Below, piece after piece: positions 19,792 through 27,486 of a DNA stretch of 64,000 bases. Location: contig CALOAB010000015.1 in NCBI GenBank assembly GCA_942491185.1, positions 62,001-126,000 on the forward strand, written 5' to 3'. This stretch comes from SLRI01 sp942491185. Lineage in GTDB: Bacteria > Pseudomonadota > Alphaproteobacteria > Geminicoccales > Geminicoccaceae. The notes under the pieces are model-generated. The model did no database searches, was not told the DNA's origin, and was given only the letters and a program-made list of their open reading frames with translations. Each line of letters begins with the position of its first letter. The first letter of the stretch is position 1. Made by a program: the position numbers and the translations under genes.

Positions 19792-21075
19792 ATGACCATC
19801 CATCTGCTCTACGGCAAGGGGTCGATCGCGATCGACCTGCCGGCCGGTTGCGAGCCGCATCTCGTCGAGAAGCGGCCGATGCCGGTGCTCGCCGATCCCA
19901 AGGCAGCGATCGCCGAAAGCCTGGCCAAGCCCGTCGGCACGGCACCCCTCATCGAGCACGCCCGGGGCAAAGGCTCGGCCTGCATCCTGATCTGCGACAT
20001 CACCCGGCCGGTTCCCAATCACCTCTTCCTCAGGCCGCTGATCGAGACGCTGCTCGAGGCGGGCGTGCCCAGAGAGCGCATCGACGTCGTGGTCGCGACC
20101 GGCCTGCACCGCCCCAACGAAGGCAATGAGCTGGCCGAGCTGGTGGGCGATCCCTGGGTGACCCAGACGGTCCGGGTCGCCAACCACTTCGCGACCAGCG
20201 ACGAGGATCACGTCGATCTCGGCCGCACCAAGGGCCGCGGCACCGTCGTCCGGCTCGACAAGCGCCTGGTCGAGGCAGAGCTCAAGATCGCAACCGGCCT
20301 GGTCGAGCCGCATTTCATGGCCGGCTACAGCGGCGGGCGAAAGGTCATCGCTCCCGGCGTGGCGCATGCCGAGACCATCACCACCTTCCACAACTCGACC
20401 TTCATGAGCCACCCCAAGGCCGCCAATTGCGTGCTCGACGGCAACCCGCTGCACGAGGAGCAGCTGGAGATCGTGGGCCTGCTGGGCGGGGCCTTGGCGC
20501 TCAACACCGTGATCGACGACAAGCGCCGCCTCGCCTTCGTCAATTTCGGCGAGATCGTCGAGAGCCACCTCGAGGCCGTGGCCTTCATCCGCCGCTACGC
20601 CGAGGTCGAGCTGCCGCGGCGGTTCCAGACCGTGGTCACCAGCTCGGCCGGCTACCCGCTCGACAAGACCTACTACCAGACCGTCAAGGGCATGGTCGGC
20701 CCGCTCGACATCCTGGCCCCGGGCGGCGATCTGATCATCGCGTCCGCCTGCTCGGAGGGCATGGGCTCGAGCCACTTCGTCGAGGCGCAGCGCCGGCTGG
20801 TCGAGCTCGGCACCGACGGATTTTGGGCCAGCATCGAAGGCAAGAGCCACGCCGACATCGACGAATGGCAGACCCAGATGCAGCTCAAGCCGATGCGCGT
20901 CGGCCGGGTCCAGCTCTTCACCGACGGGCTCGACGCCAAGGGTCTGGCCCTAACCGGTGTCGACCCGGTGAGCGATCTCGGCACCGCCATCGCCCAGAGC
21001 ATGGCCCGCCACGGCGATCCGGCCGTGGCCTTCGTGCCAGAGGGTCCCTATGTCGTGCCCCGCCATGCCGCCTGA
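19792..21075 (+). CDS. larA: LarA-family nickel-pincer-dependent racemase
   Basis: LarA enzymes interconvert D- and L-2-hydroxy acids, classically lactate, by hydride transfer on a nickel-pincer nucleotide covalently bound to lysine. The 427-residue protein shows the catalytic regions VVATGLHRPNEGN and EPHFMAGYSGGRKVIAPGVA, with the cofactor Lys in GGRK and the flanking His, then HNSTFMSHPKAA. The ATG at 19792 follows GGAGG; a longer start at 19768 is less likely. larC, larE and larB follow, so the cofactor can be made locally. LarA homologues use varied substrates and the substrate here is not known. Confidence 0.93.
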   Translation: MTIHLLYGKGSIAIDLPAGCEPHLVEKRPMPVLADPKAAIAESLAKPVGTAPLIEHARGKGSACILICDITRPVPNHLFLRPLIETLLEAGVPRERIDVVVATGLHRPNEGNELAELVGDPWVTQTVRVANHFATSDEDHVDLGRTKGRGTVVRLDKRLVEAELKIATGLVEPHFMAGYSGGRKVIAPGVAHAETITTFHNSTFMSHPKAANCVLDGNPLHEEQLEIVGLLGGALALNTVIDDKRRLAFVNFGEIVESHLEAVAFIRRYAEVELPRRFQTVVTSSAGYPLDKTYYQTVKGMVGPLDILAPGGDLIIASACSEGMGSSHFVEAQRRLVELGTDGFWASIEGKSHADIDEWQTQMQLKPMRVGRVQLFTDGLDAKGLALTGVDPVSDLGTAIAQSMARHGDPAVAFVPEGPYVVPRHAA

Positions 21076-22258
21076 GCCTTCCATGGGTGCTGGAGAGCCG
21101 GCTGATCACCACCTGCACCTCGATCCGCAAGGCGGCGTCGCCGGCGACATGATGGTGGCGGCCTTGTGGGATGCCGCACCCGGTTTCGATCCGGCACCGC
21201 TGCTCGCGGCGCTTGCCGTCCCCTCGGTCCTCGACGTGCGGCTGGAGGCGGCGAGCGACGCCGGATTCAAAGGCAGCAGGCTGGCGATCACCGGCGATGC
21301 CCCGCCGCCGCCCCGCGGCGCCATCGAGCTGATGGCGCTCGTCGCCGATTCTGCCCTGCCCCAGCCGATCCGCGAGCGCGTGTTGGACATGCTCGGGCGG
21401 CTGGCGGAAGCCGAGGCCGCCGTCCACGGCCTACCCTTGGCGCAGGTCCATTTCCACGAGCTGGCATCCTGGGACACGCTGATCGACCTGACGCTTGCGG
21501 CTGCCCTGCTCGAGGAGCTGCACATTCACAGCGCATCGATCGGCCCGCTGCCCTTGGGCGGTGGCACGGTGGCGAGCGCGCATGGCGCCCTGCCGATCCC
21601 CGCCCCCGCCGTGGTCCGCCTGCTCGAAGGCTTCCGCTTCAAGGAGGACGGCATCGGCGGCGAGCGGGTGACCCCGACCGGCGCCGCGATCCTTGCTCAT
21701 CTCCAACCGTTGCCAGCCTTGCCCGGCACGCCGGCACTCGTCCGCTGCGGTGCCGGCTTCGGCACCCGCCCCCTGCCGGACCGCGCGAACCAGCTCCGCG
21801 CCTTGTTGTTTCAAGCCGCCGAAAGACCAGGCGATACCGACGAGATCGGCCAAATCCGCTTCGAGGTCGACGACCAGAGCGGCGAGGACCTGGCGATCGG
21901 CCTCGACGCGCTGCGCCGGCTGACCGGCGTGGTCGACGTCGTCGCCTGGCCGGTCTTCGGCAAGAAGGGGCGAATGGCCACCGCCGTGCAGGTCCTGGCC
22001 GAGCCTGCAGTGCTCGACGCCGCCATCGACGCCTGCTTCACCCAGACCACGACCATCGGCCTCCGGCACGACCAGGTGGCCCGCCGGGTGCTGCCGAGGC
22101 ACGAGCACAGCATCGACAACCTGCCGGTCAAGGACGTGACCCGGCCCGACGGCCGCGTCACCCGCAAGCTCGAGGCCGACGCCGTGGCCGAGCGAGGCAA
22201 CGACGCGGCGGCACGCCAGGCACTGCGGCGCCGGCTCGAGGACGTGGAGCCGTCATGA
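21065..22258 (+). CDS. larC: LarC, nickel insertase for the pincer cofactor
   Basis: LarC inserts nickel into the dithio-pyridinium nucleotide made by LarB and LarE, consuming CTP. The sequence has the family start HHLHLDPQGGVAGDMMVAALWD, VHFHELASWDTLIDLTLAAALLEEL, GERVTPTGAAILAHL and the C-terminal domain with RKLEADAVAER. It is one continuous frame here, unlike the split larC1/larC2 of Lactiplantibacillus. I chose ATG 21065, overlapping larA by 11 bases; ATG 21083 is equally possible because no strong ribosome site separates them. It overlaps larE by four bases. Confidence 0.93.
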   Translation: MPPEPSMGAGEPADHHLHLDPQGGVAGDMMVAALWDAAPGFDPAPLLAALAVPSVLDVRLEAASDAGFKGSRLAITGDAPPPPRGAIELMALVADSALPQPIRERVLDMLGRLAEAEAAVHGLPLAQVHFHELASWDTLIDLTLAAALLEELHIHSASIGPLPLGGGTVASAHGALPIPAPAVVRLLEGFRFKEDGIGGERVTPTGAAILAHLQPLPALPGTPALVRCGAGFGTRPLPDRANQLRALLFQAAERPGDTDEIGQIRFEVDDQSGEDLAIGLDALRRLTGVVDVVAWPVFGKKGRMATAVQVLAEPAVLDAAIDACFTQTTTIGLRHDQVARRVLPRHEHSIDNLPVKDVTRPDGRVTRKLEADAVAERGNDAAARQALRRRLEDVEPS

Positions 22259-23046
22259 ACGAAGCCGCCATTGGCGCTGTCTTGGCCGACATCGACACCA
22301 TGGCGATCGCGGTGAGCGGCGGCGTCGACAGCATGACGCTGGCGTTCCTGGCGAACCGGCTGGCGCCGACGCCGCCCTTGATGATCCACGCCGCCTCGCC
22401 CGCCGTGCCCAGGGAAGCCACATCCCGCATCCGCCGCTACGCCGATCGCCATGGCTGGCAGCTCGAGGTGGTCGATGCCGGCGAGCTCGAAGACCCCCGC
22501 TATCTGGCGAACCCGCACGACCGCTGCTTCTATTGCAAGACCGACCTCTACGGCACCATCCGCCGGCTCACCGATCGGCCCATCGCCTCCGGCGCCAACC
22601 TGGATGATCTCGGCGACTACCGGCCCGGCCTCAAGGCCGCGGCCGAGCACGGCGTTCGCCACCCCTGGATCGAGGCCGGCATCGGCAAGCAGGCCATCCG
22701 GCGGATCGCCGCGGCGCACGGCCTCCTCGATCTGGCCGAGCTGCCGTCCTCGCCCTGCCTCTCGAGCCGGATAGAAACCGGCATACCGGTGACCGTGGGC
22801 GCGCTCGCCGTGATCGACCGCCTGGAACGTGAGCTTCGATCAGTGCTCGCACCCGAAACGCTGCGCTGCCGGCTCCGCCCCTTCGGCATCGAGGTCGAGC
22901 TCGACGAGCCGACGCTGGAGCGCGCCGACAACGAAGCCGTCGAGCGGTTGGCCCGGGCGGCAATGGCTGCCGGCAGCCTGGCGGGCGAGGTTCGCCTGGC
23001 ACCCTACCGACGGGGCAGCGCCTTTCGCCGGCCAACTGGCGCATGA
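22255..23046 (+). CDS. larE: LarE, sulfur transferase of the nickel-pincer cofactor
   Basis: LarE is a PP-loop ATPase that adenylates and thiolates the two carboxylates of the LarB product. The 263-residue protein has the PP-loop AVSGGVDSMTLA, the RCFYCKTDLY motif, SGANLDDLGDYRPG and SPCLSSRIETG. The Cys in the last motif corresponds to the sacrificial Cys described for the lactobacillar enzyme. The start ATG overlaps the larC stop (ATGA). The end carries an ATGA overlap with the degenerate segment before larB. Confidence 0.93.
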   Translation: MNEAAIGAVLADIDTMAIAVSGGVDSMTLAFLANRLAPTPPLMIHAASPAVPREATSRIRRYADRHGWQLEVVDAGELEDPRYLANPHDRCFYCKTDLYGTIRRLTDRPIASGANLDDLGDYRPGLKAAAEHGVRHPWIEAGIGKQAIRRIAAAHGLLDLAELPSSPCLSSRIETGIPVTVGALAVIDRLERELRSVLAPETLRCRLRPFGIEVELDEPTLERADNEAVERLARAAMAAGSLAGEVRLAPYRRGSAFRRPTGA

Positions 23047-23228
23047 CCCATGACGTCCGCCTTGACTACGAATGCCGCACCAATCTCGCTGAAACTGCGC
23101 TGGTACGCGTCGAGCGGCTGGAAATCGTGCGCTTGGCCGGCATGGCCGCGGCAGCAATCGGCGGGCGGGGCGCGATCCACGTCGCCCAAAGCCGCCACGG
23201 CACCAATCGCCGGCCGGTTGGCGCATGA
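23043..23228 (+). other. Degenerate duplicate of the larB start between larE and larB
   Basis: Both sides of this 180-base spacer carry similar sequence: CGCCGGCCaacTGGCGCATGACC at the larE end and CGCCGGCCggTTGGCGCATGACC at the larB start. The small 61-residue frame from 23043 begins MTHDVRLDYECRTNLAETAL, against MTEDVRLDLDRERRIGLAEAV in LarB. It overlaps larE and larB by four bases at each end. It looks like a decayed partial duplication of the larB 5' end that stays open and coupled. No separate function can be claimed. Confidence 0.55.
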
Positions 23229-23884
23229 CCGAGGACGTTCGGCTCGATCTCGACCGCGAGCGCCGTATCGGCCTCGCCGAGGCGGTCTATTGCGCCGGCA
23301 AGTCGGTCGAGCAGATCGCCCGGATCGTCGCCCTCGAGCCCACCGGCCGCCGCCTCTTCACCCGCCTCGACCCGGAGCGCCACGCCGCTTTGCCCGAGGC
23401 CGCGCGGCGTCAGCTTGACTACGATCCCCTGTCGCGCACGGCGATCCGCGGCCCTCTGCCCGAGCCAACCGGGCCGGCACGCGTCGCCATCGCCGCCGCC
23501 GGCACCTCGGACCTCCCGGTCGTGGCCGAGATCGAGCGCAGCCTAGCCTTCCACGGCGAATCCGCCACCAGCTTCGTCGATTGCGGCGTGGCAGGCCTAT
23601 GGCGCCTGCTCGAGCAGCGCGACGCCATCGAGGCGCACCAGGTGACCATCGCCGTGGCCGGCATGGAAGGTGCCCTCTTCAGCGTGCTCGCCGGCCTGGT
23701 CAGCGGTCCGATCATCGCCGTGCCGAGCTCGGTCGGCTACGGCGTCGCCGAAGGCGGTCGCACCGCCCTCGCCTCTGCCCTCTCCAGCTGCGCGCCTGGC
23801 CTGGTGGTCGTCAATATCGACAACGGCTACGGCGCCGCCTGCGCCGCGCTCAGGGCTCTCGGCCTCTCGCCAGAAGGCCGCTGA
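23225..23884 (+). CDS. larB: LarB, NaAD carboxylase/hydrolase of nickel-pincer synthesis
   Basis: LarB carboxylates nicotinic acid adenine dinucleotide at C5 and cleaves the dinucleotide, the first step of the nickel-pincer cofactor. The 219-residue protein has an N-terminal helical part and a PurE-like C-terminal domain with AAAGTSDLPVVAEIE, CGVAGLWRLLEQ, IAVAGMEGALFSVLAGLVSGPIIAVPSSVGYGVAEGG and NIDNGYGAACAAL, all family hallmarks. It completes a larACEB operon. The start overlaps the preceding degenerate frame. Confidence 0.94.
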   Translation: MTEDVRLDLDRERRIGLAEAVYCAGKSVEQIARIVALEPTGRRLFTRLDPERHAALPEAARRQLDYDPLSRTAIRGPLPEPTGPARVAIAAAGTSDLPVVAEIERSLAFHGESATSFVDCGVAGLWRLLEQRDAIEAHQVTIAVAGMEGALFSVLAGLVSGPIIAVPSSVGYGVAEGGRTALASALSSCAPGLVVVNIDNGYGAACAALRALGLSPEGR

Positions 23885-24787
23885 CTGGCCACTGACGACG
23901 TCCATCGGCTGCGATGGCGCGAGAACGCCCCAAGCAAGACGTCATCGCCAAGAGCAATGCAGCGCATCGCCCTGAGTGCCCATGCCTTGCGCAAGCTCGC
24001 TGACAAAGCCGGAGCCCATCACCGGTGAGCATGGTACCTTGCCGCGAGTTGGAAGCCCCGCAACGCCAAAGCGAAGCAAAGCTTCGTCCTCGATCGGCCG
24101 ACCCCCGTCAGATCGCGAGGCCCACGCAGCCCCAACGCGGCAACAGTCTCGACGGCCGATCGCCTCAACGCATCAGCTCACCGCCATGCTCATGAAATGC
24201 CGCGACTGCACATCCTTGGCTCCGAGTTGAGCAAGACCCGCAGCGGAGACACGCGGTTGTACCGATTCGGGGACGTGCAAGAGAAACACGACGCGTCGGC
24301 TGGCTGACCATCTCTGTCGGCCTGGGAATGGCATTGCTCAGCAACATCGCGTCGCATCACCGTACGTAGCTCCTCGTCGAAGCCGATCACGTCGGCCGGC
24401 TGCAATGGCAGGTCTTTCAACAGCCTCCGGGGACGGGCTTGCGGCCAATTGCAATGCCGCGGCGGAACTCGCCCCCGACACCAAGCCGACCAGCGTGCCT
24501 CCCGTTTCAGTCAATGTCCGGCGAACCATCACGGCGAAGCGTCCGGCAAGCTCGTCGAAAAGAGACGGTCGCACTTTCGGCAGCATGCCATCCCGAAGCT
24601 GTGCTCAGGACGGGAACCGTCCTGGCGCGCACTTGCGGCAGTTCTCAGGCTCCGGCCTCGGGCTAACCATTTCGTAAGCTTTTTTTCAACCAGGATGCAT
24701 GCACAGGCCAGAGTTTCCGCGCGCGCTCAGCCAACGGCCGCACGATGACAAACGCTGTAAGCTAGGGCCGAGGCTCTCCCGCCCGGC
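23885..24787. other. 903-base intergenic stretch, probably gene remnants
   Basis: It lies between larB (plus) and fliX (minus). Base composition is lower in GC than in genes nearby. A minus-strand frame from 24586 (MLPKVRPSLFDELAGRFAVMV...) looks protein-like for about 55 residues and may continue in another frame (DLPLQPADVIGFDEELRTVMRRD), as a decayed gene would; no family was recognised. A perfect hairpin occurs at 24606-24624 (CAGGACGG, GAA loop, CCGTCCTG). Near 24664 the text TAACCATTTCGTAAG is followed by a run of seven T, loosely like a CtrA site. Confidence 0.5.
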
Positions 24788-25303
24788 TCAACCTCCAGAC
24801 TGATAGACGCGGCGCCCGTCAGCATCGTGAAGACTACTCTCTTGGGGCGCCTCGTTCGTTGGAACGACAATCGTCGCGGCCCCCGGCGCCAGATCACGGT
24901 CGAGCTTGGCAAGCTCGACGGCCGTCCGCAGCTCGATCTCGTCCAGCACCGCCTGCAAGTCTGGATCGTCAGCGCGGCCGCGCTGCGCCGCCGCAAGTGA
25001 CTGGAGCGCACGAAGCTTGCCCGGCGGCAACTTGCCGTCGAGCAGTGCCAGCTTCAGCTCATCCAGCGCATCGAGCAACTGATCGCCTCGCTGCCGCGCC
25101 CGGCGCCGGCCGGTGAGCGGCTCGTCAACCTCTTGGGCTGCCAGAATACCGGCGAGCGATGTCAGAGGCGCAAGACCGGCGGTGGCGGCGGCACCGACGG
25201 GACCGCCACCGATTCGCTCGGCGAAGCCAGCGCTACCCGACGAACGCTCGACACCACGCCGAGCACCCACAGCCGCTGGTCCAAAGCTCTGCCCGATCCG
25301 CAT
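24788..25303 (-). CDS. fliX: Flagellar assembly regulator FliX
   Basis: FliX is an alphaproteobacterial protein that couples flagellar assembly to the sigma-54 activator FlbD. The 171-residue protein starts MRIGQSFGPAAVG after AAGGAGAC. It has the conserved core ILAAQEVDEPLTGRRRARQRGDQLLDALDELKLALLDGKLPPG and VLDEIELRTAVELAKLDRDL. It is divergent from flgI, the same arrangement as in Caulobacter. The sigma-54 promoter and palindromes before flgI fit a FliX-FlbD circuit, although flbD is not in the window. Confidence 0.93.
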   Translation of the reverse strand: MRIGQSFGPAAVGARRGVERSSGSAGFAERIGGGPVGAAATAGLAPLTSLAGILAAQEVDEPLTGRRRARQRGDQLLDALDELKLALLDGKLPPGKLRALQSLAAAQRGRADDPDLQAVLDEIELRTAVELAKLDRDLAPGAATIVVPTNEAPQESSLHDADGRRVYQSGG

Positions 25304-25406
25304 GGCGGTCGTCTCCTTGCTCGCCAGCAGGATTGCAGGAAAGAGTCACCATTTGGTTAACACCGATATGTCCCGGTGGTGCCCCCCACATGGTCGGCAT
25401 GAGCTA

Positions 25407-25449
25407 GGCAGATTCTGCCGCAATACTCGGTCATTTTTGCCGGTCGGCA
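25407..25449 (+). promoter_or_regulatory. Two palindromes upstream of the flgI promoter, candidate enhancer (FlbD-type) sites
   Basis: GGCAG-ATT-CTGCC at 25407-25419 and TGCCG-GT-CGGCA at 25438-25449 are perfect inverted repeats. Their centres are about 30 bases apart, and about 55 and 85 bases upstream of the -24 element. Position and spacing suit an activator dimer array. The link to FlbD is inference. Confidence 0.5.
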
Positions 25450-25496
25450 GGTCTGCACCAACGGCGAGGGCCCAGCGATCCTGGCTCTTAGTGGGT

Positions 25497-25512
25497 TGGC
25501 AAGAAGGTTGCA
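25497..25512 (+). promoter_or_regulatory. Sigma-54 promoter of flgI
   Basis: TGGCAA at 25497, five bases, TTGCA ending at 25512, with GG and GC exactly ten bases apart. Transcription would start near 25524. That leaves only a few bases before the ATG at 25531, which supports one of the later in-frame ATGs of flgI. Confidence 0.75.
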
Positions 25513-25530
25513 TGACGGGGTCGAACATTC

Positions 25531-26709
25531 ATGCAACACGCCAACCGGATGCCCATGACAGCTCGTCGCCCCCGCCCTTACAGATGGCTCTTCCTGGATC
25601 GCCTAGCTTGCGTCCTGGCGCTTGCCATCGTCGTCACGACGGCGCTCGTCGCCGGGCCGGCCGCAGCAGCGGTCCGCATCAAGGACATCGCCGGCTTCGA
25701 GGGTGTGCGCGAGAACATGCTGGTCGGCTACGGTCTCGTCGTCGGTCTGGACGGCACCGGTGATTCCTTGCGCAATGCCAACTTCACCCAGGAGAGCCTG
25801 GTCGCCATGCTCGAGCGACTGGGCGTCAGCACGCGCGGCACCAACCTCAACACGCGCAATGTGGCAGCCGTCATGGTCACGGCGACGCTGCCGCCCTTCG
25901 CCCGCCAGGGCGGCCGCATCGATATCGCGGTCAGCGCCATGGGCGATGCCGACTCGCTCGCCGGCGGCACACTCTTGGTGACGCCGCTGCTCGGTGCCGA
26001 TGGCGAGGTCTATGCGGTGGCACAGGGTGCTCTCGCAACCAGCGCGTTCCAGGCTGAGGGCGCGGCCGAGAGCGTGACCCGCGGCGTGCCGACGACGGCC
26101 CGGATCCCCAATGGTGCCATCGTCGAGCGCGAGGTCGAGTTCGCGCTCGACGATTTGCGGCAGGTGCACGTGACCTTGCGGAACCCGGACTTCACGACGG
26201 CGGACCGGATCGCCGCGGTCATCAACGGCTATCTGCGCCAGGGCATTGCCCGGGCGGTCGATCCGGCGACCGTCGTCCTGCCGGTGCCGCCCGCTTACGG
26301 CGGCCGGATCGCAGCGCTCTTGACCGAGATCGAGCAGCTGCGCGTGCAGCCGGACAATCCTGCAAAGATCGTCATCGACGAGAGCGCCGGCATCATCGTG
26401 ATCGGCGAGAACGTGCAGATCGATCGGGTGGCCGTGGCCCAGGGCAACCTCACGGTGCGCATCACCGAAACGCCGGAGGTCGTCCAGCCGGAACCCTTCA
26501 GCCTGGGCCAAACCGCCGAGGTGCCCCGCACCCAGATCGAGATCGACGACGACTCCGACCACAAGCTCGCGGTGCTCGATACCGGCGTCACCCTCGACGA
26601 CCTGGTGGCGGGCTTGAACGCCCTGGGCGTCGGCCCGCGCGACATGATCAGCATCATCCAGGCGATCAAGGCCGCGGGTGCGCTGCAAGCGGAGCTGGAG
26701 GTGCGATGA
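25531..26709 (+). CDS. flgI: Flagellar P-ring protein FlgI
   Basis: FlgI forms the periplasmic P-ring around the rod. After a signal peptide (RLACVLALAIVVTTALVAGPAAA) the protein reads VRIKDIAGFEGVRENMLVGYGLVVGLDGTGDS, the standard FlgI start. It ends VTLDDLVAGLNALGVGPRDMISIIQAIKAAGALQAELEV, also standard. The upstream sigma-54 promoter suggests that translation begins at ATG 25549 or 25555 instead of 25531; none has a clear ribosome site. It overlaps the following flgJ-like gene by four bases. Confidence 0.96.
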   Translation: MQHANRMPMTARRPRPYRWLFLDRLACVLALAIVVTTALVAGPAAAAVRIKDIAGFEGVRENMLVGYGLVVGLDGTGDSLRNANFTQESLVAMLERLGVSTRGTNLNTRNVAAVMVTATLPPFARQGGRIDIAVSAMGDADSLAGGTLLVTPLLGADGEVYAVAQGALATSAFQAEGAAESVTRGVPTTARIPNGAIVEREVEFALDDLRQVHVTLRNPDFTTADRIAAVINGYLRQGIARAVDPATVVLPVPPAYGGRIAALLTEIEQLRVQPDNPAKIVIDESAGIIVIGENVQIDRVAVAQGNLTVRITETPEVVQPEPFSLGQTAEVPRTQIEIDDDSDHKLAVLDTGVTLDDLVAGLNALGVGPRDMISIIQAIKAAGALQAELEVR

Positions 26710-27020
26710 CCATGCTCGCCAATGACCTCATGAGCCGCCCGGCCGCCCAGCTGGGCGATACCGCGGCAGCAGGCGCGGGCCCTGCGATCGACCCGCGCAT
26801 GCGCGAGACCGCGCAAGAGTTCGAGGCAGTCTTCCTCGCCCAGGTGCTGCAGACCATGAACGCCGGAATCGGCGGACCGGGGCCATTCAGCGACGGCGAC
26901 AACGAAGCGTGGTCCGGCATGCTCCAGGAGGAGTATGGCCGGCTGATCAGCCGCAGCGGCGGCATCGGCGTTGCCGATTCGCTGCTGCGCGAGATGCTGA
27001 AGATGCAGGAGAGCGGATGA
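26706..27020 (+). CDS. FlgJ-type rod-binding protein (short form without muramidase)
   Basis: A 104-residue protein with the rod-binding domain: RETAQEFEAVFLAQVLQTMNAG, GPFSDGDNEAWSGMLQEEYGRLISRSGGIGVADSLLREML. It lacks the C-terminal peptidoglycan hydrolase of enterobacterial FlgJ, as is usual in alphaproteobacteria, where such proteins are also annotated CheL. It likely helps rod assembly. It overlaps flgI and the next gene. Confidence 0.88.
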   Translation: MTMLANDLMSRPAAQLGDTAAAGAGPAIDPRMRETAQEFEAVFLAQVLQTMNAGIGGPGPFSDGDNEAWSGMLQEEYGRLISRSGGIGVADSLLREMLKMQESG

Positions 27021-27448
27021 TGCCCCCCTTCGAGCGCGTGAGCCTGGCAATGACCTTGATGCGCCAGCTGCAGCACGTGGTGACCCGCGAGACCATGGCG
27101 CTGCGCCAGATGAAGCTGGAGCCGCTCGCCGATCTGCAGGCGGAAAAGGCGACGCTGGCCGTGGCCTATGAGCGGGAGGTCCGCGGGCTGCGCGCGACGC
27201 CGGAAATCTTCGCCGCCCTCGAGCTGCCGCTGCGCCAAGCCTTCGCCATGGCGAGCCGCGAGCTGCAGACCGCCATCGCCGCCAATGTTCGCGCGCTCGA
27301 GGCAGCGCGGCAGGTGGTCGAAGGCGTCGTCCAGCTCCTCGGGCAGAGCCTCGAGAGTGTCCAGCACCGGCCGAGCTATGCCCCGGCAGGCCGCACCGGC
27401 GAGGCGGCGGCCAACGCCACGCCGATCGCCTTCAGTCGCGAGATCTGA
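27017..27448 (+). CDS. FlgN-like flagellar export chaperone (predicted)
   Basis: A 143-residue helical protein (MMPPFERVSLAMTLMRQLQHVVTRETMALRQMKLEPLADLQAEKATLAVAYE...). Its predicted coiled-coil character and position between flgJ' and flgK fit FlgN, the chaperone of the hook-filament junction proteins FlgK and FlgL. Sequence identity to FlgN is weak by eye, so the call rests partly on context. The start overlaps the preceding stop (ATGATG at 27017). Confidence 0.65.
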   Translation: MMPPFERVSLAMTLMRQLQHVVTRETMALRQMKLEPLADLQAEKATLAVAYEREVRGLRATPEIFAALELPLRQAFAMASRELQTAIAANVRALEAARQVVEGVVQLLGQSLESVQHRPSYAPAGRTGEAAANATPIAFSREI

Positions 27449-27486
27449 GCCATGCCGGCCCGGTATCGCTCGAAAGGTCATGACGG

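Noticed and set aside
24621..24637. Sigma-54-like TGGCGC...TTGCGG string
   Set aside because: The GG and GC elements are only nine bases apart instead of ten, and no gene follows at a suitable distance.
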